Positions 9,768-19,525 of a stretch of 64,000 nucleotides of DNA are shown here, piece after piece; positions within the stretch are counted from its first letter, which is position 1; each line of letters begins with the position of its first letter. The position numbers and the translations under genes were made by a program. A model generated the notes under the pieces. It was not told the DNA's origin and searched no databases. It was given only the letters and a program-made list of their open reading frames with translations. Location: the NCBI RefSeq assembly GCF_014197105.1, contig NZ_JACIEV010000002.1:1-64000 (forward strand). The letters run 5' to 3'. This stretch comes from Sphingomonas jinjuensis (lineage in GTDB: Bacteria; Pseudomonadota; Alphaproteobacteria; Sphingomonadales; Sphingomonadaceae).

Positions 9768-9798
9768 CGGCCCGGCCGCGCCCCTCGCCGCCGGGCCG
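9768..9798. promoter_or_regulatory. Inverted repeat in the purC leader
   Basis: A perfect 9-bp inverted repeat, CGGCCCGGC (9768-9776) and GCCGGGCCG (9790-9798), stands 26 bases before the purC ATG. It has no T-run and does not resemble a purine riboswitch. It could be a leader RNA hairpin or a terminator remnant. Confidence 0.45.
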
Positions 9799-9824
9799 CT
9801 CACTATTTATGCGAGGTAACGCGC

Positions 9825-10604
9825 ATGGCTCGCCGCCGTCAGATCTACGAGGGCAAGGCCAAGATCCTCTACGAGGGTCCTGAGCCCGGCACGCTGATCC
9901 AATATTTCAAGGACGATGCGACCGCCTTCAATGCCCAGAAGAAGGGCACGATCAACGGCAAGGGCGTCCTCAACAACCGCATCTCCGAGCATGTGTTCAC
10001 GCTGCTCGGCACGATCGGCGTCCCCACCCACTTCATCCGCCGCCTCAACATGCGCGAACAGCTTGTCCGCCAGGTCGAGATCGTGCCGATCGAGGTGGTG
10101 ATCCGCAACTATGCGGCGGGCTCGCTGTCGAAGCGCTTGGGGATCGAGGAGGGCACGCAGCTGCCCCGCACGATCATCGAATATTATTACAAGGACGACG
10201 CACTCGGCGATCCGATGATCACCGACGAGCATATCGCCGCCTTCGGCTGGGCCAGCCAGGACGAAATGCACGACATCCAGGACCTCGCGATCCGGGTGAA
10301 CGACTTCCTGTGCGGCCTGTTCGCCGGCGTCGGCATCCGCCTCGTCGATTTCAAACTCGAATTCGGCCGGATCTGGGACAACGACTACGGCCGGATCATC
10401 CTGGCGGACGAGATCAGCCCCGACGGCTGCCGGCTGTGGGACATGGAATCGAACGAAAAGCTCGACAAGGACCGCTTCCGCCGCGATCTGGGCGGCGAGG
10501 CGGAGGCGTATCAGGAGGTGGCGCGCCGGCTCGGCCTGCTGCCTGAAGGCGAGGATGGCGCCGTCCTCGATCTCGACTCCCACCGCAAGCGCCGGGGCAA
10601 GTAA
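9825..10604 (+). CDS. purC: Phosphoribosylaminoimidazole-succinocarboxamide synthase
   Basis: A 259-residue SAICAR synthase that joins CAIR and aspartate using ATP in purine synthesis. The N-terminus [11 protein letters not shown] is the ATP-binding start typical of Pur[20 protein letters not shown] and VDFKLEFGR are also family hallmarks. Start is supported by GAGGTAAC upstream. The stop overlaps the purS start by one base (TAATG at 10602-10606), so purC, purS and purQ form one operon. Confidence 0.96.
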   Translation: MARRRQIYEGKAKILYEGPEPGTLIQYFKDDATAFNAQKKGTINGKGVLNNRISEHVFTLLGTIGVPTHFIRRLNMREQLVRQVEIVPIEVVIRNYAAGSLSKRLGIEEGTQLPRTIIEYYYKDDALGDPMITDEHIAAFGWASQDEMHDIQDLAIRVNDFLCGLFAGVGIRLVDFKLEFGRIWDNDYGRIILADEISPDGCRLWDMESNEKLDKDRFRRDLGGEAEAYQEVARRLGLLPEGEDGAVLDLDSHRKRRGK

Positions 10605-10834
10605 TGAAGCTGAACGTCTACGTCACGCTCAAGCCGGGCGTGCTCGACCCGCAGGGCAAGGCGATCCACCACGCGCTTGGCAGCCTGGGGTTCCAGGGCG
10701 TCGAGGATGTGCGTCAGGGAAAGCTGATCCAGCTCGACGTCGCCGATTCGACCAGCGACGCCGACATAGATTCGATGTGCCGCCAGTTGCTGGCGAACAC
10801 CGTCATCGAAAATTATCGGGTGGAAAAGGCGTGA
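10604..10834 (+). CDS. purS: FGAM synthase subunit PurS
   Basis: A 76-residue protein, the small scaffold subunit of the PurLQS formylglycinamidine synthase complex. It shows the expected [15 protein letters not shown] start and the GVEDVRQGK segment. It sits between purC and purQ with overlaps on both sides; purL is not in the window. Confidence 0.95.
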   Translation: MKLNVYVTLKPGVLDPQGKAIHHALGSLGFQGVEDVRQGKLIQLDVADSTSDADIDSMCRQLLANTVIENYRVEKA

Positions 10835-11496
10835 AGAGCGCGGTCATCGTCTTCCCCGGCTCGAACTGCGACCGCGACCTTGCCGTCGCGTTGAAGGCGG
10901 TGACCGGTCGCGAGCCGATGATGGTCTGGCACGGCGACAGCGCACTGCCCGACGGCGTCGACTTCGTCGGCGTGCCGGGCGGCTTCTCCTACGGTGATTA
11001 TCTACGCTCCGGCGCCATCGCCGCCCGGTCACCGATCATGCGCGCCGTGGTCGAGGCCGCGGATCGCGGCGTCACCGTCTTCGGCGTGTGCAACGGCTTT
11101 CAGGTGCTGACCGAAGCGGGGCTGCTCCCCGGTGCGCTGATGCGCAACGCCGGCCTGAACTTCGTCTGCCGTACCGTGCCGCTCACTGTCGCAGGCGAAT
11201 CGCGGTTCACCGCAGGATACAAGGTCGGCGAGACCATCGCCGTGCCCGTGGCGCACCACGACGGCAACTATGCCGCCGACGAGGCGACGCTGGACCGGCT
11301 CGAGGGCGAGGGACGAATCGCTTTCCGTTATGGCGAACCGGTCAACGGCTCTGCCCGCAACATCGCCGGCATCGTCAACGACCGCGGCAACGTACTGGGC
11401 ATGATGCCCCACCCGGAACGCGCCTTCGAGCCCGCCCACGGCAACACCGATGGCCGCCGCCTGTTCGAGGCGTTGGTGGATGGTGTCGTGGCCTGA
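10831..11496 (+). CDS. purQ: FGAM synthase glutaminase subunit PurQ
   Basis: A 221-residue class I glutamine amidotransferase that supplies ammonia to PurL. The nucleophile cysteine is in GVCNGFQ, and the catalytic HPE is in [23 protein letters not shown] at the N-terminus is typical. The start is a GTG at 10831 overlapping the purS stop (GTGA). The stop lies one base from the stop of the convergent transporter gene. Confidence 0.95.
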   Translation: MKSAVIVFPGSNCDRDLAVALKAVTGREPMMVWHGDSALPDGVDFVGVPGGFSYGDYLRSGAIAARSPIMRAVVEAADRGVTVFGVCNGFQVLTEAGLLPGALMRNAGLNFVCRTVPLTVAGESRFTAGYKVGETIAVPVAHHDGNYAADEATLDRLEGEGRIAFRYGEPVNGSARNIAGIVNDRGNVLGMMPHPERAFEPAHGNTDGRRLFEALVDGVVA

Positions 11497-11497
11497 G

Positions 11498-12238
11498 CTA
11501 CAGCTTGGCGCGGAACGGGGAGAAATCGGTGCCCTGATCGAAGACGTCGACGCCCTCCGCCCGTTTCAGCCAGCCGACGACCAGATAAGTCACGGGGGTC
11601 AGCAATACCTCCCAGCCCACCTTCAACGCCCATTGCGTGTACAGCACCGTGACAACGAGGTCGGGCGTCCACCCTGTCGCACCCCAAAAGGCGAGCGGGT
11701 AGAAGATCAGGCTGTCAACGCCCTGCCCGACTACCGTCGACCCGATCGTTCGCGCCCAGAGGTGCCGCCCACCCGTCCACAGCTTCATCCGGGCGAGGAC
11801 ATAGGCGTTGACGAACTCGCCCGCCCAGAAAGCGCAGACGCTCGCCAGCACGATCCGCGGCACCTGCCCGAACACGGTTTCGTAGGCCGCCTGATTCGTC
11901 CAGCTCGGCGCCGGCGGCAGCGCGACGACGACCCACGACATGCCCGCCATGAACAGCGTGGCGCCGAATCCGGCCCAGATGACCCGGCGCGTGCGACTGT
12001 ATCCGTAAACCTCGGTCAGCACGTCGCCGATGATATAGCTTAGCGGAAAGAACAGAATTCCTGCCCCAAACGGCCACAGACCGACGACAGGCAGGTTGAC
12101 CACCGCCACTTTGCCGGCACCCAGCACATTGGATAGCAGCAAAATCGCGACAAATGCCGACATGACGAAATCGAAGTAGCGAAATTGCCCGCCAGCGATC
12201 GCGTCCGCTCTAACCTGTGGCTGATCTCCATCCGTCAT
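11498..12238 (-). CDS. Queuosine precursor transporter, VUT/YhhQ family
   Basis: A 246-residue inner-membrane protein with about six hydrophobic helices. The family pattern FPLSYIIGDVLTEVYGY near residue 65-80 and WAGFGATLF are clear. YhhQ-type proteins import 7-cyano/7-aminomethyl-7-deazaguanine for queuosine in tRNA; the role here is by family. I start at ATG 12238 because longer readings would run into the tRNA-Arg gene. It converges on purQ with one base between the stops. Confidence 0.88.
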   Translation of the reverse strand: MTDGDQPQVRADAIAGGQFRYFDFVMSAFVAILLLSNVLGAGKVAVVNLPVVGLWPFGAGILFFPLSYIIGDVLTEVYGYSRTRRVIWAGFGATLFMAGMSWVVVALPPAPSWTNQAAYETVFGQVPRIVLASVCAFWAGEFVNAYVLARMKLWTGGRHLWARTIGSTVVGQGVDSLIFYPLAFWGATGWTPDLVVTVLYTQWALKVGWEVLLTPVTYLVVGWLKRAEGVDVFDQGTDFSPFRAKL

Positions 12239-12297
12239 TGCCCCGCTATGATGGCGGTTTCCGCGCGGCGCAATCCGCGCTACGCGCCCTTCCGTGC

Positions 12298-12374
12298 GCG
12301 CCCGTAGCTCAGCTGGATAGAGCACGAGCCTTCTAAGCTTGTGGTCGCAGGTTCGAACCCTGCCGGGCGCGCCA
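12298..12374 (+). tRNA. tRNA-Arg (anticodon TCT)
   Basis: A full cloverleaf can be folded: acceptor GCGCCCG/CGGGCGC, D arm GCTC/GAGC, anticodon stem CGAGC/GCTTG with loop CTTCTAA (anticodon TCT), and T arm GCAGG-TTCGAAC-CCTGC. Discriminator G and CCA are encoded (12371-12374). It reads AGA, a rare codon in this GC-rich genome. The gene directly downstream is a lower-GC, mosaic RTX gene. Confidence 0.96.
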
Positions 12375-12745
12375 CTGCCTCATACGCGCCCGCCCTCCTC
12401 ACCCAAAGCGCCGAGCCGCCCCGGTATTGCGGCGGCTCGACCTTAACCCGTGAAGTCAGCGCAAAGAAATTCCGACAAGGGTACGACTCCCCCCTGACGC
12501 CACTTGCGAGCAGCTTTCCGAACGCCGGCCCCCTACCGCGGCATTAACTACGAACGTCGAAGCGTGTCATAGTTAAGATCAAGTAAATCCCCCGTTTTTG
12601 CTGTGTTTTCAACGAACTTGAGGCCGGCACGATCCACCGCCATTTACGAGATCGCAAGCACTTAAGCCCTATTGAAATCGTCGACGACAGTCGCCCCAGC
12701 GGCGGCCACCTCCCGGCTCAGTGCCGAAGCGGAAGGCGATTGACG
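12375..12745 (+). other. Intergenic region between tRNA-Arg and the RTX gene
   Basis: No gene is supported in these 371 bases. A hairpin with 9-bp arms CGAGCCGCC/GGCGGCTCG (12412-12439) is followed by only a weak T content and may end the tRNA transcript. From about 12540 the base composition becomes more AT-rich (TAGTTAAGATCAAG, CGTTTTTGCTGTG), the likely promoter region of the RTX gene. GGAAGG at 12731-12736 is its ribosome-binding site, 9 bases before ATG 12746. Confidence 0.6.
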
Positions 12746-15649
12746 ATGCCCAAAATCGGCATGAATTTGGAAAGCGCGGGCCTTACTTACTATGGTAAGA
12801 CTTATCCATTCATCGACTTGATGATGACGCATGGTGGCTGGTCCGCTAAGAATTTGTCCTATGACAATCTCCCCGATGGTTCCGTGATTATTAACGCGGT
12901 TACCGGACTTCCCGGCGGCCAGGCGTCTAACGTCTCTCAGATCCGGACGGGCTTTGCCATTCAGCCTGCATCATGGTCAACAAGTGATCACTATGTCGTT
13001 ACGTGGGAAGGTGCGGGATCTGTTCAGATTCTCAACGCCACGAACGTTGTTCAAGGAAATCACAGCTATACCTTTGACTATACCAGTGAGGATACCACAG
13101 CGGTCCTTGTCTTAACGGGCCTCAGTGATAGCGACCCACTTAGGGCGATTCACGTTGTACGAAGCGATGAAGTTTCCGCCTTCAACTCGGGCGCAATCTT
13201 TGGGCCGGAGTTCTTGGCTAAGGTTTCGCAATGGGGCGTCATACGTTTCATGGATTGGGGTCGGACGAACGGTAGTCAAGTCGTTTCTTGGGGCGAATTG
13301 CCGACTGATAAATCGGTCTGGGAAGAAACCGGCGTTCCGCTCAAGACAATGGTCGATCTCGCCAATGCAGCGGGAACCGACATGTGGTACAACATACCCG
13401 CGCACGCGAATGACGGCTTGGTGACGCAGGCTCTGACTTATATCCGTGATCACCTAAACCCCAGCCTGAAGCTGCATCTCGAATATTCGAACGAGGTATG
13501 GAACTGGTCGTTCGAGCAGACTCACTATGCCCAAGACCAGGGAAGGATTCTTGGTCAGCAGCTAGGCGTATCGAATATTGGCGCGATGGAATGGTATGGT
13601 TACCGTTCCGCGCAAATTGCCAAGATGACGGATGACGTCTTTGGCCAACACTCGCCACGCGTCGAGAATGTGATTGCTACCCAAGCGTATTATCGCGGCC
13701 TCGAAGATTACATCTGGACGGGTGTCCGCTTGGCGAACGTTGGAACGCCGGGGAGTCTATTCGAAGAATACGCCATCGGCGCCTACTTCGGGCACAATTT
13801 CGACGCCCAGAATGCAAGCGACAAGGCCAAGCTGCTAGGTTGGGCGCGCCAAGGCGCGGCGGGACTTGACGCAGCATTTCAGGAGCTGAGTGTCGGCGGC
13901 CAACTGACGGACAATTACTCGCTAACAACCCTCCGCTCGGTGGTCGCCTATCAGGCGTCCATCGCCCACCAGTACGGCTTGGATCTGGTCGCCTATGAAG
14001 CCGGTCAGCACCTGACCGCTAACGGCTATCAGGGGCAGGATCAGATCGATTTCGTCGCGTTCATCGGGCGGCTCGTCAACGATCCGCGGATGGGTCAGCT
14101 ATACACACAGATGATCAACGATTTCGCGGCTGCCGGTGGTACGCTACTGACGGCGTTCAACGACATTGGGTCGGCCACGCGGTACGGCGCGTGGGGCGTC
14201 CTGGACGACATCCACCTGTCGAGCTCGCCTCGCTATGATGCGTTGGTCAGCGCGCAGCAGGCCGCTGCGGCCAGCACGCCGGCGCCTAGTCCGGCACCGA
14301 CGCCCACCCCGGCTCCGACGCCTAGTCCGGCACCGACGCCCACCCCGGCTCCGACGCCAACACCGGCGCCAACGCCCACGCCAACGCCAACACCGGCGCC
14401 AACGCCAACGCCGACCCCGGCTCCCACTCCAACGCCAACACCTGCGCCCACCCCGGCGCCCACCCCGACGCCTGGCCCCACTCCGGCGCCGACGCCGACA
14501 CCGGCTCCTACGCCTACGCCTGCTCCCCGGCCAACGCCCACTCCGACGCCGGCACCGGGTCCAACACCGACGCCGACGCCGGTGGTAGTCGCCGTGCCCG
14601 CGGTGACGGAGGCGCGCACCGTGATGACTAGCGTCAGCCAGGTACTCGGTGCGGCCGATCTGGTGACAAAGATGGCGGTGGCCGACCCCCTGTCGCACAC
14701 GGCCATCAATCTGACCGGTAACGCGCTCGACCAGATGATCACCGGCAATGCCGGCGACAACATCATCAACGGCATGGGCGGCAACGATACGATGATCGGC
14801 CTCGGCGGCAACGACACCTACTTGGTGCGCGGGCCTGGCGACGTCGTGATCGAGGCGAACAGCGGTGGCCAGGACACGGTGTTCACCACCGTCAGCTACT
14901 CGATGGGCGAGTCGGAGGTCGAAATCCTTTCGACCGTCACTCAGATCGATACGACGCCCATCAACCTGACCGGCAACTTCACCAGCCAGACCGTTATCGG
15001 CAACTATGGCAACAACGTCATCAGCGGCGGCTATGGCACGGACACGCTGATCGGCCTGAAGGGCGACGACACCTACATCGTCTACGACTCGAACACGCAG
15101 GTCATCGAAAACGCCGGAGAGGGCACCGACGTCGTCCTGGTGGGCGTCAACTACACGCTCGCGCCCGGCGCCAGCGTCGAGCAGCTCATCGTCCAGGACC
15201 GCAGCTCCACCACCGGCTTCCGGCTCGGCGGCAACGAAGTGTCACAGCTCATCGCCGGCGGCCAGGGCGCCGACACGATCAACGGTGGCGGCGGGATCGA
15301 CACGCTGATCGGCGGCGGCGGAGCGGATCACTTCGTCTTCTCGACGCCGCTCGGCAACGGCAATGTCGACATCCTCGCCGACTTCCAGCCCGGGGTCGAC
15401 AAAATTGACCTCAGCCGGAACATCTTCTCGTCGCTGCCCGCGGGCACGACGCTCTCGGCCGACAATTTCGCGATGGGCAAGGCCGCCGACGCCAACGACT
15501 ATATCATCTATGATCAGTCGAGCGGCCAGATCTTCTACGATGCCGACGGCAGCGGCAGCGGCGCAGCGGTGCTGTTTGCGGTCGTCAGCTCGGGCACCGC
15601 GCTGACCTTCAAGGACTTCGAGGTCATGAACACCGGCGTGGGTGCCTGA
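12746..15649 (+). CDS. RTX protein with glycosidase-like N-terminal domain
   Basis: A 967-residue secreted protein without an N-terminal signal peptide. Residues 1-505 form a large domain resembling clan GH-A TIM barrels: SNEVWNW places a candidate acid/base E250 and YEAGQH a candidate nucleophile E418. Residues about 508-615 are an almost pure Pro/Thr/Ala linker. The rest has several GGxGxDxxx calcium-binding nonapeptides ([28 protein letters not shown]) and an end suited to type I secretion. No transporter for it is in the window. The first 1.2 kb is markedly lower in GC than the 3' half. Substrate unknown; neighbouring EPS genes make a polysaccharide target plausible. Confidence 0.8.
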   Translation: MPKIGMNLESAGLTYYGKTYPFIDLMMTHGGWSAKNLSYDNLPDGSVIINAVTGLPGGQASNVSQIRTGFAIQPASWSTSDHYVVTWEGAGSVQILNATNVVQGNHSYTFDYTSEDTTAVLVLTGLSDSDPLRAIHVVRSDEVSAFNSGAIFGPEFLAKVSQWGVIRFMDWGRTNGSQVVSWGELPTDKSVWEETGVPLKTMVDLANAAGTDMWYNIPAHANDGLVTQALTYIRDHLNPSLKLHLEYSNEVWNWSFEQTHYAQDQGRILGQQLGVSNIGAMEWYGYRSAQIAKMTDDVFGQHSPRVENVIATQAYYRGLEDYIWTGVRLANVGTPGSLFEEYAIGAYFGHNFDAQNASDKAKLLGWARQGAAGLDAAFQELSVGGQLTDNYSLTTLRSVVAYQASIAHQYGLDLVAYEAGQHLTANGYQGQDQIDFVAFIGRLVNDPRMGQLYTQMINDFAAAGGTLLTAFNDIGSATRYGAWGVLDDIHLSSSPRYDALVSAQQAAAASTPAPSPAPTPTPAPTPSPAPTPTPAPTPTPAPTPTPTPTPAPTPTPTPAPTPTPTPAPTPAPTPTPGPTPAPTPTPAPTPTPAPRPTPTPTPAPGPTPTPTPVVVAVPAVTEARTVMTSVSQVLGAADLVTKMAVADPLSHTAINLTGNALDQMITGNAGDNIINGMGGNDTMIGLGGNDTYLVRGPGDVVIEANSGGQDTVFTTVSYSMGESEVEILSTVTQIDTTPINLTGNFTSQTVIGNYGNNVISGGYGTDTLIGLKGDDTYIVYDSNTQVIENAGEGTDVVLVGVNYTLAPGASVEQLIVQDRSSTTGFRLGGNEVSQLIAGGQGADTINGGGGIDTLIGGGGADHFVFSTPLGNGNVDILADFQPGVDKIDLSRNIFSSLPAGTTLSADNFAMGKAADANDYIIYDQSSGQIFYDADGSGSGAAVLFAVVSSGTALTFKDFEVMNTGVGA

Positions 15650-15674
15650 CACCCGCATAGAGATCGAGCCGGAC

Positions 15675-15709
15675 GGGGGCGGTGACCACATCGGTCGCCG
15701 CCCCCTTTT
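15675..15709 (+). terminator. Rho-independent terminator of the RTX gene
   Basis: Arms GGGGGCGGTGACC (15675-15687) and GGTCGCCGCCCCC (15693-15705) pair with one G-U, loop of 5, then TTTT. It lies 26 bases after the stop codon. Confidence 0.9.
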
Positions 15710-15859
15710 GTTATGGGCGCTCCGCCCTCTGCGTGCGCGACACAGGGCGATGATCATCAGGGCGGGATTGAGGCCCTTTATAGGTGAGGTCGAACAGCGC
15801 CCCGGCAAGAGCGACACCCGCCCTGCCGAAACGATGGCCCTGCTCCACGCCAACCATAG

Positions 15860-15891
15860 AAAAGGGGCGGCGACCCATCGGTCACCACCCC
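15860..15891 (-). terminator. Rho-independent terminator of the EPS export operon
   Basis: Read on the minus strand, arms GGGGTGGTGACC and GGTCGCCGCCCC pair with two G-U pairs around a 4-base loop and are followed by TTTTC. It lies just after the kinase stop. Its sequence closely resembles the terminator at 15675-15709 in opposite orientation. Confidence 0.87.
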
Positions 15892-15921
15892 GCTTATATC
15901 GAACCTTGCCCGGCAGACGGC

Positions 15922-16695
15922 TCAGGAATAATATTCGGCGTAGGAACCCTGACTGCCATAGCCGAACCCGTAATCCCCGCCGAAGCCCTGAATGTAGCGG
16001 TTCAGCACCGTGCCGAGACACTTCTCGGGCCCCAGCAGGCGCATCGAGTCCTTCAACTGCTTCGAGGTGGTCACGCCATCCTCGACCACCAGCAGATAAC
16101 CGTCGAGCTGCTCGCAAGCGATCATGGCGTCGTCGTTCGCGAACACCGGCGGCAGATCGCACATGAAGATCGACGGCTCGCGCACCGCCCGCATCCCGGC
16201 GATCAGCGACGAAAAGCGCGCGCTCGCCATCAGTTCGGACGAGTACATCTCCTTCTCGAAGGTCGGATAGATGATGAGCTTTTCGTCCTCCATCCGCCGC
16301 GCCATGCCGTCGATCGTGTCGACGTCGCCGCTCAGATAGTCCGCTAGACCGACGCTGGGTGGAATCCCGAAGCGCTGCGCCACGGACCCACGGCGAAGGT
16401 CGAAGTCGAACAGGAACGTCTGCATCTCGGGAATGCGCGACAGCGATGCCGACAGGTTGGAGATGACGAAGGTCTTGCCGACCTGCGGCGTCGGCGATGT
16501 CAGGCCGATGATCCGGCGGCCGTCACCCAGCATCCGCACGATCTGCGTGCGCAGCAGGTTGAACGCGCGCGAGCGCTGATCGCGACCCATGAAGCCGACC
16601 AACGCCGGATCCATATGTTCGCGCGTGACGGGAGCGGCTTCGGTCTTTGCACGAAGCATCTGCGCGGCGAGCGACGCCGCATCCATGTCTGCCAC
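15922..16695 (-). CDS. Tyrosine autokinase (BY-kinase), Wzc cytoplasmic domain type
   Basis: A 257-residue P-loop kinase controlling polysaccharide chain length and export. SPTPQVGKT (about 67-75) is Walker A, FLFDFDLRRG is Walker A', and FMCDLPPVF is the Walker B region. The C-terminus carries a cluster of five tyrosines (DYGFGYGSQGSYAEYYS), the usual autophosphorylation tail. Kinase and membrane activator are separate genes here, as in Gram-positive systems. Start GTG 16695 is favoured by GAGGAGA 8 bases upstream; ATG 16686 is the alternative. Last gene of a four-gene minus-strand operon. Confidence 0.88.
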   Translation of the reverse strand: MADMDAASLAAQMLRAKTEAAPVTREHMDPALVGFMGRDQRSRAFNLLRTQIVRMLGDGRRIIGLTSPTPQVGKTFVISNLSASLSRIPEMQTFLFDFDLRRGSVAQRFGIPPSVGLADYLSGDVDTIDGMARRMEDEKLIIYPTFEKEMYSSELMASARFSSLIAGMRAVREPSIFMCDLPPVFANDDAMIACEQLDGYLLVVEDGVTTSKQLKDSMRLLGPEKCLGTVLNRYIQGFGGDYGFGYGSQGSYAEYYS

Positions 16696-16706
16696 TGTGT
16701 GTCTCC

Positions 16707-18197
16707 TCAGCCGGCCGTTGCTTCGCGCTGGCGCTTGTTTCGGCGCCACGGCAGCCAGCCGCGCGGTTTGTTGCCCTTCTTGTCGCCGGTGATGATCGGA
16801 ATCGTGACCAGGGGCATATGACCCGTGACCCGCTGGACCGCACCCACCCCGCGGATCGGCCGCATCAGCAGCTCGATCAGCAGCGCAATGCCGAGCCCGA
16901 GCGCCAGGCCGCCGAAGATGCCGCCGGCGACCAGCAGCGGCCGGTTCGGCCAGCTCGGCTCATCCGGCACGACCGGGGGATCGATGACAGAAAGACGCTC
17001 GCCCTTCTGCTGATTCTCCAGCTTGGCGGCGCCCTTGGCGTTCATCAGGTTCGTCGAGACGACCTGATAGTTGGCGCGAAGGCCATCGGCCTTCGATTCC
17101 AGCTGGGCGACCTGCTCGTTGACCGCCGGCGCCTTCGACTGCGCCGCCATCACCGATGCCGCCTGCGACCGCTCGCTCGACGACAGGCCGCGCAATTGCG
17201 CGATCGTCGCGTTGTTGGTGGCGATCTGCGCCTGGATCGACGAGACCGTGGTGCTCTGCTTCTGGTTGCGGGCGGCGAACTGCTTCGCTTCCGCCAGACG
17301 CTGCTCGGCCAGGCGGACGTCGGGGTGGTTGTCCGAATAGACTGCCTTGGCTCCCGCCAGCTGCGCCTCGGCCGCCAGCACCGCGGGATCACGCGCCGCG
17401 GCATTCGCCTGCAGGCTGGCCGCCTGGGCGAGCTGCGAATTCTCGCGCTGCAGCGACGCGATCTGCGCCTCGTATCCGCCGCCGCCGCTCGGCATCATCA
17501 TCATGCCGGCGCTCGACAGAGCGGTGCCATTCGCCAGCTTCAAGCGCTGGATCTGCTGCTCGATAGCGGTGATCTGCGCCGACAGGTTCGATGCCTGATC
17601 CTGCAGGTAGCTGACGGCCCCGGCGGTCTGCTGCGAGCTTTGCGCCGCATCGAGGCGGATGAGCCGCTCGACGAAGTCCTGCGCGACGAGCTGCGCCTTC
17701 TGCGCTTCGGGATAGATGAAGCTCAGCGTGAACGCGATGGTATTGCTCTGGTTCGGCCCCTGCTGGCCGATGTCCGCGCTGACCGGAGCGATCGTCGTGT
17801 TCTTGCGCATCCGGTTGATCAACGCCGACAGCGTCTCGGTCTGGCGCTCGTCGGCGTAGAGGTTGTTGTTCTCGATCAGCTCGATCAGATCGGGGCGGCT
17901 GAGCACCTGCTGACGGATCTTGGCGACGCGCTTGTCGATCAGCGACGAAACATTGCCGGTCCCGGTCAGCTCGGCAGGCAGCTGGGGCGATTCAACCAGC
18001 AGCGTCGCGGTCGACTCATAGCGCGCGGGCAACAGCACTGCCGCTGCCACGCCGCCGACCGAACCCACCACCAACGGCGCCAGGATCCACCATTTGCGCT
18101 GCCAGGCGATCGACGGAAGATAGGCGAGGAACCCGCCGTCCTCCTGCTCCTGGTCCGCCTGCATCTGCGCCGCGGCGGTCGAGGTCATGTCGTTCAT
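16707..18197 (-). CDS. Chain-length determinant (Wzz/GNVR domain) protein
   Basis: A 496-residue inner-membrane protein of the EPS export machine. A first membrane helix lies at about residues 35-58 after QRKWWIL, and a second near 430-455 is preceded by the Pro-rich segment PPVVPDEPSWPNRP. Between them is a long periplasmic coiled coil (about 190-410) typical of GNVR proteins. It lacks a kinase domain, which is the next gene. Its ATG overlaps the stop of the beta-barrel gene (ATGA). Confidence 0.9.
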   Translation of the reverse strand: MNDMTSTAAAQMQADQEQEDGGFLAYLPSIAWQRKWWILAPLVVGSVGGVAAAVLLPARYESTATLLVESPQLPAELTGTGNVSSLIDKRVAKIRQQVLSRPDLIELIENNNLYADERQTETLSALINRMRKNTTIAPVSADIGQQGPNQSNTIAFTLSFIYPEAQKAQLVAQDFVERLIRLDAAQSSQQTAGAVSYLQDQASNLSAQITAIEQQIQRLKLANGTALSSAGMMMMPSGGGGYEAQIASLQRENSQLAQAASLQANAAARDPAVLAAEAQLAGAKAVYSDNHPDVRLAEQRLAEAKQFAARNQKQSTTVSSIQAQIATNNATIAQLRGLSSSERSQAASVMAAQSKAPAVNEQVAQLESKADGLRANYQVVSTNLMNAKGAAKLENQQKGERLSVIDPPVVPDEPSWPNRPLLVAGGIFGGLALGLGIALLIELLMRPIRGVGAVQRVTGHMPLVTIPIITGDKKGNKPRGWLPWRRNKRQREATAG

Positions 18198-19525
18198 TGC
18201 GTCCTGCCCAGCGAGATCGAGAGACCCGCACGGCCGGAGATATCGGCGCGCGGCGAGAAATTGGCATAGGCCGCGTCGCGATATTGGGCCGTGGCGATCG
18301 CAGACAGCCGCTCGCTGAGCCGGCGCGAATAGGTTCCCGACACCACCCAGGTGTCCTGGTCGCCGATCACGAACGGCGAATTGACGAGGCGGCTCGAGAA
18401 ATCGGATCGAACATAGCTGGCCGTTGCTGACAGCGTCGAATATTGGCCGACGCGCCGCGTGTAGCTGCCGCCGATCGACGTGGTCGTGTTGGTCCCCGCA
18501 AAACCGCTGATGCCGGGCGCGCGCGAGGCGAACAGGCAATAGCTCGTCAGCTCGTCGGATCGGCACAGGTTGGCCGAGCCGCTGAAGATCGTGCTGTTAC
18601 GATCGGGCCCGAACGGACCCGAGGCATTGGTGAAGCTGGCGCCGAGCGACAGATCGAAGGTCAGCCGCTGCGACAGACGATAGGTCAGCGTCCCCTGCGG
18701 CGAATAGAAGGTCGAGCTTCCCTGCGATCGGTAATCGGCGCGCGTGGCGGAGCCGCGCAGGCCGATCGACAGCGCCTCGGTGACCCGGCGATTATAGCCG
18801 AGCGACCCGCCGTAGCTGGTAAAGTCCTGCACGAACTGGCCGGCCCGCAAGCCCGGATATGTCGTCCGCTCGCCGAAGACATTCGCCGACCAGGTCGAAC
18901 GAGCGGTCGGCTGATAGGTGATGCCCGTTGCGGCATTCAGCGTGTTGCGTCGTTGACGCAGGCCGATCAGCCCGACGTCGCCGCCCGGCACTACGGGATT
19001 GATGCCCGTCTCACCGGGAAGGAAACTACCGTTGCCGACGATCGGATTGGTCGCCACCGGCAGGACACCAGGTGTCGTGACGGTCGTCGCGTCGATACCC
19101 GGCACTACTGTCGACACGGCGTTCTGAACCAGGCCGAAGCCATTGCTGTTGCCGATGATCCCGGTCGAGAAGCCCGCCGACGTATTCAGCGAGAAGCGCG
19201 GGCTGATCTGGTAATTCGCGCTCGCGGCGACGCCGGCGTTGTCGTTGCCGCCGTATTTCGAGAAATATTGCGACCGGTTGTAGAAGCCTTGGATCACGCC
19301 GCTCGCCCGAGCATCGGTGATCGACACCTGCGGGCGCAGGTCGATCTGGGCGGAGGCGGCGCCGGTATCGCGATTGGTGTCGAGCAGGAACGGGTTACGT
19401 TCGTAGCCGACGGTGGCGGTGGCGGTGGCCGACGTCCGGACGACCGGGTCGCTCGATGCCACCAGCGGCGTCAGACAGGTCGCAACGGCACCCAGCGTGC
19501 CGAAATAGCGGATGGCGCGGCTCAC
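18194..19525 (-). CDS. Outer-membrane beta-barrel protein of the EPS/exosortase locus
   Basis: A 443-residue protein with a signal peptide and many alternating amphipathic strands (for example ATATATVGYERNPF, WSANVFGERTTY, FDLSLGASF), ending with SISLGRTQ. It resembles the outer-membrane beta-barrels that accompany exosortase systems and may be the export porin or its partner. Start is GTG, overlapping the preceding export gene (GTGA, 19522-19525). Family placement rests on architecture and position, not on a sure motif. Confidence 0.75.
   Translation of the reverse strand: MSRAIRYFGTLGAVATCLTPLVASSDPVVRTSATATATVGYERNPFLLDTNRDTGAASAQIDLRPQVSITDARASGVIQGFYNRSQYFSKYGGNDNAGVAASANYQISPRFSLNTSAGFSTGIIGNSNGFGLVQNAVSTVVPGIDATTVTTPGVLPVATNPIVGNGSFLPGETGINPVVPGGDVGLIGLRQRRNTLNAATGITYQPTARSTWSANVFGERTTYPGLRAGQFVQDFTSYGGSLGYNRRVTEALSIGLRGSATRADYRSQGSSTFYSPQGTLTYRLSQRLTFDLSLGASFTNASGPFGPDRNSTIFSGSANLCRSDELTSYCLFASRAPGISGFAGTNTTTSIGGSYTRRVGQYSTLSATASYVRSDFSSRLVNSPFVIGDQDTWVVSGTYSRRLSERLSAIATAQYRDAAYANFSPRADISGRAGLSISLGRTQ

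Noticed and set aside
14274..14590. Tandem repeat resembling an array
   Set aside because: Codon-level repetition for a Pro/Thr/Ala linker inside the RTX protein, not a CRISPR array; there are no unique spacers of constant length.
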